Source of the DNA: Ewingella sp963519305
GTDB taxonomy: Bacteria > Pseudomonadota > Gammaproteobacteria > Enterobacterales > Enterobacteriaceae
Reading direction: 5' to 3'
Assembly (NCBI GenBank): GCA_963519305.1
Contig: CAUQMS010000001.1
Coordinates: 400,818-464,817, forward strand
DNA: 64,000 bases
A model generated the notes under the pieces. That model saw only the letters and a program-made list of their open reading frames with translations, did no database searches and was not told where the DNA came from. This document shows positions 41,280-50,135 of the stretch, one piece after another. Made by a program: the position numbers and the translations under genes. Position 1 is the first letter of the stretch. Each line of letters begins with the position of its first letter.

Positions 41280-42179
41280 ATGAATCAGGTTCAGAGCGGC
41301 ATTCTGCTCGAGCATTGCCGTTTTGGCATTTTCATCGAGGCTAAAGTTCAGGGTGAACTAGATGACCTGCGGCAGGGCTGCCGTCAGTTTGCGGCTGCTT
41401 TGAGCGACATGCAGCAGAAATTCCCGCAGGAAAATCTTGGGGCCGTTGTGGCGTTTGGTCACGATGTCTGGCGCGATCTGTCTGGCGGCCAGGGTGCCGA
41501 TGAACTCAAGCCGTTTGCGCCATTGGGTAAAGGGCTGGCGCCAGCCACCCAACGCGATGTGCTGCTGCATATTCAGTCATTACGCCATGACGTTAACTTC
41601 GCCGTTGCGCAGGCCGCACTGACGGCTTTCGGTCCATCGATCATCGTTGAAGAAGAGACCCACGGTTTTCGCGGCATTGAAGAGCGTGACCTGAGCGGTT
41701 TTGTTGATGGAACTGAAAACCCGAAAGCTGAGGCACGCGCACAGGTAGCGATTATCCCTGAAGGCGAAGCGGATGCCGGTGGCAGCTACGTGATGGTGCA
41801 GCGCTGGAAGCATAACCTGACGCAGTGGAACCGTTTTTCTGTACAACAGCAGGAAGAGGTGATTGGCCGCACCAAGCAGACGGATGAAGAGCTGGATCCG
41901 GACACCCGCCCTGATACGTCTCACGTCAGCCGCGTTGACCTTAAAGAAGAGGGCAAGGGCCTGAAAATCTTGCGCCAGAGCCTGCCATACGGCACCGCCA
42001 GCGGCGAGCACGGCTTGTACTTCATCTCTTATTGTGCCCGTTTGTGGAACATTGAGAAGCAGCTGCTCAGCATGTTTGGCGATCTCGACGGGAAACGCGA
42101 CGCCATGTTGCGCTTCACCCGTCCGGTAACCGGCGGCTACTATTTTGCGCCGTCGTTAACGCAGCTTCTGACCCTGTAA
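41280..42179 (+). CDS. yfeX: Dye-decolorizing (DyP-type) heme peroxidase YfeX
   Basis: YfeX is a cytosolic heme peroxidase, implicated by some authors in heme/porphyrinogen chemistry. The 299 residues equal E. coli. The DyP motif GFVDGTENP (Asp143) and the proximal heme ligand His215 (DTSHVSR) are present, with a distal arginine in LKEEGKGLKILRQSLPYG. It follows yfeY, with its own upstream space of 119 bases. Confidence 0.94.
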   Translation: MNQVQSGILLEHCRFGIFIEAKVQGELDDLRQGCRQFAAALSDMQQKFPQENLGAVVAFGHDVWRDLSGGQGADELKPFAPLGKGLAPATQRDVLLHIQSLRHDVNFAVAQAALTAFGPSIIVEEETHGFRGIEERDLSGFVDGTENPKAEARAQVAIIPEGEADAGGSYVMVQRWKHNLTQWNRFSVQQQEEVIGRTKQTDEELDPDTRPDTSHVSRVDLKEEGKGLKILRQSLPYGTASGEHGLYFISYCARLWNIEKQLLSMFGDLDGKRDAMLRFTRPVTGGYYFAPSLTQLLTL

Positions 42180-42282
42180 TCACTTTGCCTGACCTGCCCA
42201 GCGTGCCCATTTGCGGGCGCGCTGTCTGATATTCTCTCCGCCTTACCCCGCAGTGGTTAATGCCTTATAGCTTTTCATGCTT

Positions 42283-42336
42283 GAAAATCACCAAACGGTA
42301 TATAAAACCGTTACAGCCTGACTGCCAGTTATAAAT
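42283..42336 (+). promoter_or_regulatory. cysP promoter with likely CysB site
   Basis: AACGGT-N7-ACCGTT at 42294-42312, in a longer CACCAAACGGT context, is very close to the CysB-binding region I recall for E. coli cysP. A TATAAA at 42330-42335 serves as -10, and there is no good -35. This fits activation by CysB with N-acetylserine under sulfur limitation. Confidence 0.7.
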
Positions 42337-42399
42337 ACACTGTGTGATATTACGTGGCTAACGCTTGCCATGCCGGGTCACCCTCTTTTAAGGCTGAGC

Positions 42400-43422
42400 A
42401 TGAAAACTATCTGGATAACAAACGGATTACTGAAAGGTTCTCTTGCCGCTTTAGTTCTGGCGAGCGGTGCGGCGTCTGCCACCGAATTACTCAACAGCTC
42501 TTATGATGTGTCGCGTGAGCTGTTTGCAGCGCTCAATCCTCCTTTCCAGAAGCAGTGGGCAGAGCAGAACGGCGGCGACAAGCTGGAGATCAAACAGTCT
42601 CACGCCGGTTCTTCCAAGCAGGCACTCGCTATTTTACAGGGCCTGAAAGCTGACGTTGTGACCTACAATCAGGTGACCGATGTGCAAATCCTGCACGATC
42701 GCGGCAATCTTATTCCCGCCGACTGGCAGAGCCGGTTGCCGAATAACAGTTCACCTTTCTACTCGACCATGGCGTTTCTGGTGCGCAAAGGGAACCCGAA
42801 GAATATCCACACCTGGGGCGACCTGACCCGTTCCGACGTCAAACTGGTATTCCCGAATCCGAAAACTTCCGGCAATGGCCGTTACACCTATCTCGGTGCC
42901 TGGGGCGCGTTCAATCAGGAAGACGGCGGCAATCAGGATAAAACCCGCGCCAAGATGGCCAGCCTGCTGAAAAATGTCGAAGTATTCGACACCGGCGGCC
43001 GTGGCGCGACCACCACGTTTGTTGAACGTGGTCTCGGCGATGTGCTGATCAGTTTTGAATCCGAAGTGAATAACATCCGTAAGCAGTACGGTGATGATAA
43101 GTACGAAGTGATCGTCCCGCCGGTCGATATTCTGGCGGAGTTCCCGGTTGCCTGGGTTGATAAAAACGTTGAAAAAAACGGTACCGAGAAAGCGGCGAAA
43201 GATTACCTGAACTATTTGTGGAGCCCGCAGGCGCAGCAGATCATCACCAGTTTCAACTATCGTGTTTACGATAAAAACGCGATGACGGCCGCGAAAGCGC
43301 AGTTCCCTGACACCAAATTATTCAAAGTTGAAGATCAGTTTGGCGGCTGGCCTCAAGTGATGAACACCCATTTCAGTACCGGCGGTGAGCTGGACAAACT
43401 GTTAGAGCAAGGTCACAAGTAA
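42400..43422 (+). CDS. cysP: Thiosulfate/sulfate periplasmic binding protein CysP
   Basis: CysP captures thiosulfate (and sulfate) in the periplasm and delivers it to CysUWA. The 340-residue product has a signal peptide (1-27, cut near ASA-TELL) and the sulfate-binding family marks YDVSRELFAALNPPF, SHAGSSKQALAI and NPKTSGNGRYTYL. The ATG at 42400 has AAGG six bases upstream. Its stop overlaps the cysU start by one base. Confidence 0.96.
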   Translation: MKTIWITNGLLKGSLAALVLASGAASATELLNSSYDVSRELFAALNPPFQKQWAEQNGGDKLEIKQSHAGSSKQALAILQGLKADVVTYNQVTDVQILHDRGNLIPADWQSRLPNNSSPFYSTMAFLVRKGNPKNIHTWGDLTRSDVKLVFPNPKTSGNGRYTYLGAWGAFNQEDGGNQDKTRAKMASLLKNVEVFDTGGRGATTTFVERGLGDVLISFESEVNNIRKQYGDDKYEVIVPPVDILAEFPVAWVDKNVEKNGTEKAAKDYLNYLWSPQAQQIITSFNYRVYDKNAMTAAKAQFPDTKLFKVEDQFGGWPQVMNTHFSTGGELDKLLEQGHK

Positions 43423-44252
43423 TGTTGTTGTCGAGCAAACGCGTACTTCCCGGATTCACCCTGAGCCTCGGCAGTAGCCTGCTGTTCGTCTGTCTGGTGC
43501 TGCTGCTGCCGCTGAGTGCGCTGGTGATGCAGTTGTCGCAAATGACGCTGGCCCAGTATTGGGCGGTGATCACCAATGATCAGGTGATTGCCGCTTATAA
43601 AGTGACACTGCTGTCTGCGGGTGTCGCCAGTATTTTTAACTGTTTCTTCGGCATGCTGATGGCCTGGATCCTCACCCGCTATGAGTTTCCGGGTAAAAGC
43701 CTGCTCGATGGTCTGATGGATTTGCCTTTTGCTTTACCGACGGCGGTGGCGGGTTTGACGCTGGCCGGTTTGTTCTCGGTCAACGGTTTTTACGGCCAAT
43801 GGCTGGCGCATTTTGATATCAAGGTTTCCTATACCTGGCTTGGCATTGCGGTGGCGATGGCGTTTACCAGTATTCCATTTGTGGTCCGTACGGTGCAGCC
43901 GGTGCTGGAAGAGTTGGGGCCGGAATATGAAGAAGCCGCTGAAACCCTCGGAGCATCCCGCTGGCAGAGTTTCCGCCGCGTGGTGTTGCCGGAAGTGATG
44001 CCTTCGCTGATGGCGGGCACGGCGCTGTCCTTCACGCGCAGTCTGGGCGAGTTTGGTGCGGTGATTTTCATTGCCGGAAACATTGCCTGGAAAACCGAGG
44101 TCACGTCGCTGATGATTTTCATCCGTTTGCAGGAGTTTGATTACCCTGCGGCCAGCGCCATTGCTTCTGTCATTCTGGCCGCGTCGTTGTTGCTGCTGTT
44201 TGCGATTAACACCTTACAAAGCCGTTATGGCCGTCGTCTTGGAGGTCACTGA
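43422..44252 (+). CDS. cysU: Sulfate/thiosulfate ABC permease CysU (CysT)
   Basis: CysU is one of the two membrane subunits of the sulfate importer. The 276 residues show six hydrophobic helices and the EAA coupling motif EEAAETLGASRWQSFRRVVL that contacts CysA. It is near-identical to E. coli CysU (277). It overlaps cysP and cysW by one base each, so the operon is tightly coupled. Confidence 0.96.
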   Translation: MLLSSKRVLPGFTLSLGSSLLFVCLVLLLPLSALVMQLSQMTLAQYWAVITNDQVIAAYKVTLLSAGVASIFNCFFGMLMAWILTRYEFPGKSLLDGLMDLPFALPTAVAGLTLAGLFSVNGFYGQWLAHFDIKVSYTWLGIAVAMAFTSIPFVVRTVQPVLEELGPEYEEAAETLGASRWQSFRRVVLPEVMPSLMAGTALSFTRSLGEFGAVIFIAGNIAWKTEVTSLMIFIRLQEFDYPAASAIASVILAASLLLLFAINTLQSRYGRRLGGH

Positions 44253-45127
44253 TGTCTGATATCCCGGCTTTTGCGGGCCATGCGCGTCAGCGCATCGACT
44301 GGATGAAATGGTTATTAATCGGCACGGGTATGTTGATCTGCCTGCTGTTGCTGGTGGTGCCGATGATCAGCATTTTTGTGCTGGCACTCTCTGATGGCAT
44401 CGCGGCGGTATGGAAGAACCTGTCTGACTCCGACATGCTGCATTCGATCTGGCTGACCGTGTTAATGGCGCTGATCACCGTGCCGGTTAACCTTATTTTC
44501 GGTACGCTGCTTGCCTGGCTTGTGGCGCGCTTTGATTTCCCTGGCCGTCAACTGTTGCTGACGCTGATAGATATTCCTTTTGCGGTATCGCCGGTGGTCG
44601 CCGGGCTGCTCTATTTACTGTTTTACGGCACCAACGGCCCGTTAGGCGGCTGGTTGGATGCCCACAACATTCAATTTATGTTTGCGTGGCCGGGCATGGT
44701 GATGGTGACGGTATTCGTTACCTGTCCATTCGTCATTCGTGAACTGGTACCGGTGATGCTCAGTCAGGGCAGCCATGAAGATGAGGCGGCGGTGTTACTG
44801 GGGGCTTCTGGCTGGCAGATGTTCCGCCGTGTCACCTTGCCGAATATCCGCTGGGCGCTGCTCTACGGCGTGGTACTGACCAACGCGCGTGCTATCGGCG
44901 AGTTTGGCGCGGTGTCGGTGGTCTCCGGGGCTATTCGTGGCGAAACCTACACGCTGCCGCTGCAAGTCGAATTACTGCATCAGGATTACAACACCGCCGG
45001 TGCGTTTACCGCCGCCGCGCTATTGACCCTGATGGCGATAGTGACCTTATTTCTGAAAAGCGGCCTGCAATGGCGTTTGAAGCGCCAAAATGACCGTCTT
45101 GAGCGGGAGGAAAGCAATGAGCATTGA
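44252..45127 (+). CDS. cysW: Sulfate/thiosulfate ABC permease CysW
   Basis: CysW is the second membrane subunit. The 291 residues contain six hydrophobic helices and an EAA motif (EDEAAVLLGASGWQMFRRVT). The gene starts inside the cysU stop (TGATG), and its last 11 bases overlap the cysA start. Confidence 0.96.
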   Translation: MSDIPAFAGHARQRIDWMKWLLIGTGMLICLLLLVVPMISIFVLALSDGIAAVWKNLSDSDMLHSIWLTVLMALITVPVNLIFGTLLAWLVARFDFPGRQLLLTLIDIPFAVSPVVAGLLYLLFYGTNGPLGGWLDAHNIQFMFAWPGMVMVTVFVTCPFVIRELVPVMLSQGSHEDEAAVLLGASGWQMFRRVTLPNIRWALLYGVVLTNARAIGEFGAVSVVSGAIRGETYTLPLQVELLHQDYNTAGAFTAAALLTLMAIVTLFLKSGLQWRLKRQNDRLEREESNEH

Positions 45128-46211
45128 AATTAACGGTATCAATAAATATTTCGGCCGCACGAAAGTGCTTAATGATATCTCGCTCGATATTGCTTCCGGA
45201 GAGATGGTGGCGCTGCTCGGGCCTTCCGGCTCGGGGAAAACCACGCTGTTGCGCATTATTGCCGGTCTGGAAAATCAGAATGCCGGCCAGCTGAGTTTTC
45301 ATGGTAAAGACGTCACGCGTGTCCACGCCCGCGACCGTCAGGTCGGTTTTGTGTTCCAGCATTACGCGCTGTTCCGCCATATGACCGTATTCGACAACAT
45401 CGCTTTTGGTCTGACCGTGCTACCGCGCCGTGAACGCCCAAACACGGAAGTGATTAAACAAAAAGTCACCAAGCTGCTGGAGATGGTCCAGCTCGCTCAT
45501 TTCGCCAACCGCTTTCCTGCCCAGCTTTCCGGCGGGCAGAAACAGCGTGTCGCACTGGCACGTGCGCTGGCCGTCGAACCGCAAATCCTGTTGCTGGATG
45601 AGCCTTTTGGGGCGCTGGATGCGCAGGTGCGTAAAGAGCTTCGCCGCTGGCTGCGTCAGTTGCATGAAGAGCTGAAGTTTACCAGCGTGTTCGTGACCCA
45701 CGACCAGGAAGAGGCAATGGAAGTGGCTGACCGGGTGGTGGTCATGAGTCAGGGGAATATTGAACAGGTCGGTACGCCGCAGGAGATCTGGCGTGACCCG
45801 GCGACCCGCTTCGTGCTGGAGTTTATGGGCGAAGTGAATAAAGTTGGCGGCGAGATCCGCGGTTCGCAACTTTATGTGGGCGATTATCACTGGTCACTGG
45901 ATAACCCTCCGCTGCATCAGGGGCCGGTGGATCTGTTCCTGCGTCCGTGGGAAATGGAGATCACCGCACAAAGTAACGCACGTTGTCCGCTGCCGGTGAG
46001 AGTACTTGAAGTCAGCCCGCGTGGTCACTTCTGGCAGCTTATTGTACAGGCTGAAGGCTGGCATGATGAGCCTCTGTCGGTGGTGTTGTCAGACTTCAAC
46101 GGCCAGTCCACCCCGGTACGTGGCGATCGATTTTACGTCGGGGGCCTCAACGGGCGTCTCTACTCCGGCGATGACCAGCTACAACCCGTTGCACTGGCGA
46201 AGAGCGCCTGA
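45117..46211 (+). CDS. cysA: Sulfate/thiosulfate ABC transporter ATPase CysA
   Basis: CysA hydrolyses ATP to drive sulfate uptake. The 364-residue product has Walker A GPSGSGKT (35-42), signature LSGGQKQR, Walker B ILLLDEP and the H-loop VTHD. A C-terminal regulatory OB-like domain begins near residue 240. GGAGG lies before ATG 45117; a longer opening from 45090 is inside cysW and is not homologous. A 20-bp tandem repeat lies just past the stop. Confidence 0.96.
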   Translation: MSIEINGINKYFGRTKVLNDISLDIASGEMVALLGPSGSGKTTLLRIIAGLENQNAGQLSFHGKDVTRVHARDRQVGFVFQHYALFRHMTVFDNIAFGLTVLPRRERPNTEVIKQKVTKLLEMVQLAHFANRFPAQLSGGQKQRVALARALAVEPQILLLDEPFGALDAQVRKELRRWLRQLHEELKFTSVFVTHDQEEAMEVADRVVVMSQGNIEQVGTPQEIWRDPATRFVLEFMGEVNKVGGEIRGSQLYVGDYHWSLDNPPLHQGPVDLFLRPWEMEITAQSNARCPLPVRVLEVSPRGHFWQLIVQAEGWHDEPLSVVLSDFNGQSTPVRGDRFYVGGLNGRLYSGDDQLQPVALAKSA

Positions 46212-46230
46212 TAGTTTTTAACAAGGACAT

Positions 46231-46290
46231 TGTTTTAACAGAGACGATACTGTTTTAACAGAGACGATATTGTTTTAACAGATAGATAAA
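46231..46290 (+). repeat. Tandem repeat, 20-bp unit, about 2.7 copies
   Basis: TGTTTTAACA followed by GAGACGATAC, then GAGACGATAT, then the partial GATAGATAAA, at exact 20-base spacing (46231, 46251, 46271). Each unit starts with the short dyad TGTT-TT-AACA. A degenerate fourth trace (TTTTTAACAAGGACAT) precedes it. It sits between cysA and the terminator. Confidence 0.85.
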
Positions 46291-46320
46291 AAGGGCGGTC
46301 TGCGAGTCGCCCTTTTTATC
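46285..46320 (+). terminator. Intrinsic terminator between cysA and cysM
   Basis: GATAAAAAGGGCG and its complement form a 13-bp perfect stem with a ten-base loop and a T-rich strand. It lies between cysA and cysM, so cysM expression needs read-through or its own promoter. Confidence 0.85.
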
Positions 46321-46383
46321 GTCTAATACTTATTTATTCATTTTTGATTGGTGTTTATAACCAATAGCGATAAGGCAATCACA

Positions 46384-47268
46384 GTGAGCACGCTCGAACA
46401 TTACATTGGTAATACGCCTCTGGTGAAATTACAGCGTCTGTCAAAGGATCTGGACAGCGAAATTTGGGTCAAACTGGAAGGCAATAATCCGGCGGGTTCG
46501 GTCAAGGACCGTGCTGCACTGTTTATGATTGAGCAGGCTGAAAAGCGCGGTGAGATCCAACCTGGCGACCAGCTGATAGAAGCGACCAGCGGCAACACCG
46601 GTATTGCGCTGGCGATGATTGCCGCGCTCAAAGGCTACAAACTGAAACTCCTGATGCCCGAAAATATGAGTCTGGAGCGGCAGGCGTCGATGCGCGCTTA
46701 CGGCGCCGAACTGGTGCTGGTCAGCCGTGCGCAGGGAATGGAAGGCGCACGGGATCTGGCGCTGGAGATGGAAAAACAGGGACAGGGTAAAGTCCTCGAC
46801 CAGTTTAATAATCCGGATAACCCGCTGGCGCATTTCACCACCACCGGCCCTGAAATCTGGCAGCAGACGCAGGGGCGTATCACCCATTTCGTTTCGAGCA
46901 TGGGGACCACCGGCACCATCACCGGCGTCAGCCGCTTCCTGCGTACGCAAAACGCCGCAATAAGCATTATTGGGCTGCAACCTTCTGAGGGCAGTAGCAT
47001 TCCGGGCATCCGTCGCTGGCCGCAGGAGTACCTGCCAGGGATTTTCCAGGCTGATCTGGTGGATGATGTCATTGATATGGGCCAAACCGAAGCCGAAGAG
47101 ACCATGCGCGCCCTGGCGCGTGAAGAGGGGATCTTCTGCGGCGTCAGCTCCGGCGGTGCCGTTGCGGGGGCGATACGCGTTGCGCGTGATAATCCGGGAA
47201 GCGTGGTTGTTGCCATTATTTGTGACCGGGGCGACCGGTATTTATCTACCGGTGTTTTTGATGTCTGA
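46384..47268 (+). CDS. cysM: Cysteine synthase B (O-acetylserine sulfhydrylase B)
   Basis: CysM makes cysteine from O-acetylserine and sulfide, and S-sulfocysteine when given thiosulfate. This fits its place after the thiosulfate importer. PLP binds Lys41 in GSVKDRAA, and the SGNTGIALA and GTTGTITGVSRF phosphate loops are clear. I chose GTG 46384 (294 residues, STLEHYIGNTPLVKLQR) because AAGG lies eight bases upstream and it aligns with E. coli. A start at 46348 would add 12 non-homologous residues. The C-terminus is shorter than E. coli (303), ending at STGVFDV. Confidence 0.94.
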   Translation: MSTLEHYIGNTPLVKLQRLSKDLDSEIWVKLEGNNPAGSVKDRAALFMIEQAEKRGEIQPGDQLIEATSGNTGIALAMIAALKGYKLKLLMPENMSLERQASMRAYGAELVLVSRAQGMEGARDLALEMEKQGQGKVLDQFNNPDNPLAHFTTTGPEIWQQTQGRITHFVSSMGTTGTITGVSRFLRTQNAAISIIGLQPSEGSSIPGIRRWPQEYLPGIFQADLVDDVIDMGQTEAEETMRALAREEGIFCGVSSGGAVAGAIRVARDNPGSVVVAIICDRGDRYLSTGVFDV

Positions 47269-47379
47269 AGCTCCTGCATCAACTACTCTCTACAGACAGA
47301 GTGTAAAATTAGAGTAAAAGCGGCTGCACGTAACCGGGTTAGGGGTAAAAATGACCAGAATTCAGTTAGGCGGAAATAA

Positions 47380-48066
47380 ATGATGAAAATTTTGTTAGTC
47401 GATGACGATCTCGAACTGGGTACTATGCTCAGCGAATACCTGATAGCCGAAGGTTTCAACGCCTCACTGGTGCTGACCGGTAAAGCCGGTGTGGACGGTG
47501 CGATGTCCGGCGAATATTCCGCGATGATCCTCGACATTATGCTGCCTGATATGAGCGGTATTGACGTGCTGCGGCAGGTGCGGAAAAACAGCCGTCTGCC
47601 AATCATCATGCTGACCGCCAAGGGCGACAATATCGACCGCGTGATTGGACTGGAAATGGGCGCTGACGATTACATGCCGAAGCCTTGTTATCCACGTGAA
47701 CTGGTGGCGCGTCTGCGTGCCGTGCTTCGCCGCGTGGAAGAGCAGCAGGAAACCCCATCCGACTCTTCAACGGTAAACTATGGCGATCTGACACTCAACC
47801 CGGCGACCCGCAGCAGTGAATGGCGCGGTGCGCTGTTTGATCTGACCGCGTCTGAATTTAACCTGCTGGAACTTTTGCTGCGCGCGCCTGAACGTGTGGT
47901 GTCCAAAGATGAGTTGTCGGAAAAGGGATTGGGCCGTCCGCGTGAAGCCTATGACCGCAGTATCGATGTGCACATCAGCAATATCCGCCAGAAACTGGCG
48001 TCGCTCGAAGGCGGCGATATCCTGACTATTGAAACGGTAAGAAGTATTGGCTATCGCATCAGGTAA
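47380..48066 (+). CDS. OmpR-family response regulator (CpxR-like)
   Basis: A 228-residue two-domain regulator. The receiver has the acidic pocket DDD (8-10), phospho-acceptor Asp52 (LDIMLPDMSG), Thr79 and Lys101. The C-terminal winged helix runs from LTASEFNLLELLL to SIDVHISNIRQKL. Overall it resembles CpxR, but with KPCYPRELVARLRA where enteric CpxR has KPF. This suggests a CpxR paralogue rather than CpxR itself. Its targets are unknown. The sensor kinase gene overlaps its end by 20 bases. E. coli has no such pair between cysM and crr. Confidence 0.85.
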   Translation: MMKILLVDDDLELGTMLSEYLIAEGFNASLVLTGKAGVDGAMSGEYSAMILDIMLPDMSGIDVLRQVRKNSRLPIIMLTAKGDNIDRVIGLEMGADDYMPKPCYPRELVARLRAVLRRVEEQQETPSDSSTVNYGDLTLNPATRSSEWRGALFDLTASEFNLLELLLRAPERVVSKDELSEKGLGRPREAYDRSIDVHISNIRQKLASLEGGDILTIETVRSIGYRIR

Positions 48067-49396
48067 ACGCCTTCGCGGAAGGCTATTCTGGAAAATCCTG
48101 TTCGGATTCTGGTTCACGTTTATCGCCATCACCCAGGTTCTCTGGGTGGTTTTCACTTTTTATAATCACCACGAGCCGCCTGAAAGTGGTATCGCTCGGC
48201 GTTTTGTGAAACTGCAAATTACCTCTGCCGTTTCTACATTACGTTCCGTGGGCATGCCTGCGCTTGACGCAATGATGGCAGACTGGCCGGACGCTGACCG
48301 CCAATATTTCTCCGTGACAACGTCCATGGTGCCCGCAGAGGGCGACACCATGCAAGCGCTTGAGCCGGGCAAGATCCCAAAGGAAATTGTGGAGTTTGTT
48401 CAGGGGCCGAAAGGGCAGGGCTATCGTCTGCGTTATGACGTCGAGGGTCTGATGAGTGAATACCGGCCTAAGCGCCGTGAACATATGCTCAACATTCCTA
48501 CGCCGTTGTTGTGGATCGGGGGGTTAGGCGGATTATTATTCAGCGCCGTGCTTGCGTGGAACCTGACGCGCCCGATGTTGCAGATGCGCAGGGCGTTTGG
48601 CCGCGTGGCGCAGGGCGATCTCTCTGTGCGGCTCTTCTCCAGCATGGGCAAGCGGCATGATGAGCTCTCTGATGTGGCTCGTGACTTCGATTCCATGGCA
48701 GAGCGCCTTCAGGTGCTGGTTAAGGCCCGTGAGGAGCTCCTGCACGATGTCTCGCACGAGTTGCGCTCACCTCTGGCCCGATTACAGCTGGCGATTGGCT
48801 TAGCACGTCAGAACCCGCTTAACGTCGAAACCTCGCTGCAACGGATCGAACACGAAGCCGGGCGCCTCGACAAAATGATCGGCGAGTTGCTGGCCCTGTC
48901 GCGGGCTGAAAATAGCAATATGCCTGACGAAGAGTATTTCGACCTGTTCGGTCTGGTGGAAGCGGTCGTTAATGATGCCAGATATGAAGCGCAGCTGCCG
49001 GGTGTAGAAATTGCGCTCAAAGCCGATGCCGGAGAGCAGAGTGATTACACCGTGAAGGGCAACGCCGAACTGATGCGACGTGCCATTGATAATGTGGTGC
49101 GCAATGCGCTACGTTTCTCGGCTCGTGGACAGACGGTCACGGTCTCTTTAACGCAGGCTGACCAATGGCTGAAGATTGACGTAGAAGATCAGGGGCCGGG
49201 TGTGGAAGAGGATAAGCTGTCGAGCATTTTCGACCCGTTCGTACGGGTGAAATCCCCGCTGTCGGGTAAAGGCTACGGTCTTGGGCTGGCCATCACCCGC
49301 AAGGTGATGTTAGCGCATGAAGGCAAAGTGGATGCCCGTAATGCCATGCCGCACGGTCTGGTGATCAGTTTGCAAGTTCCGCACTGGAAAATCTGA
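48047..49396 (+). CDS. Sensor histidine kinase (CpxA-like), TTG start
   Basis: A 449-residue inner-membrane kinase. The first membrane helix is about 17-38, a periplasmic domain of about 110 residues follows, and the second helix is about 152-171. Then come HAMP (172-225), the phospho-accepting His237 in HDVSHELRSPLARL, the N box around Asn349/Asn353, DQGPG (381-385) and GYGLGLA (409-415). No ATG fits; the frame opens at TTG 48047, inside the end of the regulator gene. It should phosphorylate the neighbouring regulator. The signal is unknown; the periplasmic domain has no motif I recognise. Confidence 0.85.
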   Translation: MAIASGKRLRGRLFWKILFGFWFTFIAITQVLWVVFTFYNHHEPPESGIARRFVKLQITSAVSTLRSVGMPALDAMMADWPDADRQYFSVTTSMVPAEGDTMQALEPGKIPKEIVEFVQGPKGQGYRLRYDVEGLMSEYRPKRREHMLNIPTPLLWIGGLGGLLFSAVLAWNLTRPMLQMRRAFGRVAQGDLSVRLFSSMGKRHDELSDVARDFDSMAERLQVLVKAREELLHDVSHELRSPLARLQLAIGLARQNPLNVETSLQRIEHEAGRLDKMIGELLALSRAENSNMPDEEYFDLFGLVEAVVNDARYEAQLPGVEIALKADAGEQSDYTVKGNAELMRRAIDNVVRNALRFSARGQTVTVSLTQADQWLKIDVEDQGPGVEEDKLSSIFDPFVRVKSPLSGKGYGLGLAITRKVMLAHEGKVDARNAMPHGLVISLQVPHWKI

Positions 49397-49533
49397 TCCC
49401 CCCATATTTTTGTCTGCAGATGCGCTGGCAGCTCTCAGCCACCTGAATCATTTAATTGTGTAAGCTCATCAGGATTCCTTCTTTTGCAGCCTTCCAGCAG
49501 AGAGAATTATTTTGGGGGGATATCGCAGGCAAT

Positions 49534-49563
49534 AAAAAACGGCGCACAGGGCGCCGTTTTTTT
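49534..49563 (-). terminator. Intrinsic terminator after crr
   Basis: A 12-bp perfect stem AAAAAACGGCGC with loop ACAGG lies 15 bases past the crr stop, with a T run on the reverse strand. It can also end the kinase transcript. Confidence 0.9.
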
Positions 49564-49578
49564 ATGTCATCGAGTGAC

Positions 49579-50088
49579 TTACTTTCTGATACGGATAATC
49601 GGCGTTTCACCAACGGTCACACTACCAGTGAGTTTAATCAGCTCTTTGATCTCATCCATGTTAGAGATGACAACCGGAGTCAGGGTAGACTTGGCTTTCT
49701 CTTCCAGCAGGGCCAGATCAAATTCGATAATCAAATCGCCTTTCTTCACGCGTTGGCCTTCTTCAGCGATGCGTTTGAAGCCTTCGCCTTTCAGTTCAAC
49801 GGTGTCAATCCCGAAGTGGACAAACAGCTCGATGCCGCTGTCTGATTCGATTGAGAAAGCATGGTTAGTTTCGAAGATTTTACCGATAGTTCCATCAACC
49901 GGAGCAACCATTTTGTTGCCAGATGGTTTGATAGCAATACCATCACCAACGATTTTTTCAGCGAAAACAACGTCAGGAACATCTTCAATATTGACAATTT
50001 CACCAGAAATTGGCGCTACGATTTCAATAGTGCCAACATCTTTTTTATCATCAGAAACTAATGATTTCAGTTTATCGAACAAACCCAT
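49579..50088 (-). CDS. crr: Glucose-specific PTS enzyme IIA
   Basis: EIIA-Glc accepts phosphate from HPr and passes it to EIIBC for glucose uptake. In its free state it inhibits other permeases, and when phosphorylated it activates adenylate cyclase. The 169 residues equal E. coli. His91 (LFVHFGIDTVEL) is the phosphorylation site and His76 (ETNHAFSI) is its partner. It is the last gene of ptsHI-crr, 47 bases after ptsI. Confidence 0.97.
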   Translation of the reverse strand: MGLFDKLKSLVSDDKKDVGTIEIVAPISGEIVNIEDVPDVVFAEKIVGDGIAIKPSGNKMVAPVDGTIGKIFETNHAFSIESDSGIELFVHFGIDTVELKGEGFKRIAEEGQRVKKGDLIIEFDLALLEEKAKSTLTPVVISNMDEIKELIKLTGSVTVGETPIIRIRK

Positions 50089-50135
50089 GATCTTCTCCTA
50101 AGCAATTATTTGGGCAGCTTTCCAGCGTCGCGCAA

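Noticed and set aside
41580..42011. Reverse-strand frame inside yfeX
   Set aside because: Antisense to a conserved peroxidase gene, with no ribosome site or family resemblance.
46201..46320. CRISPR array at the cysA-cysM gap
   Set aside because: The 20-bp units are directly adjacent, with no spacers and no cas genes nearby; it is a simple tandem repeat.
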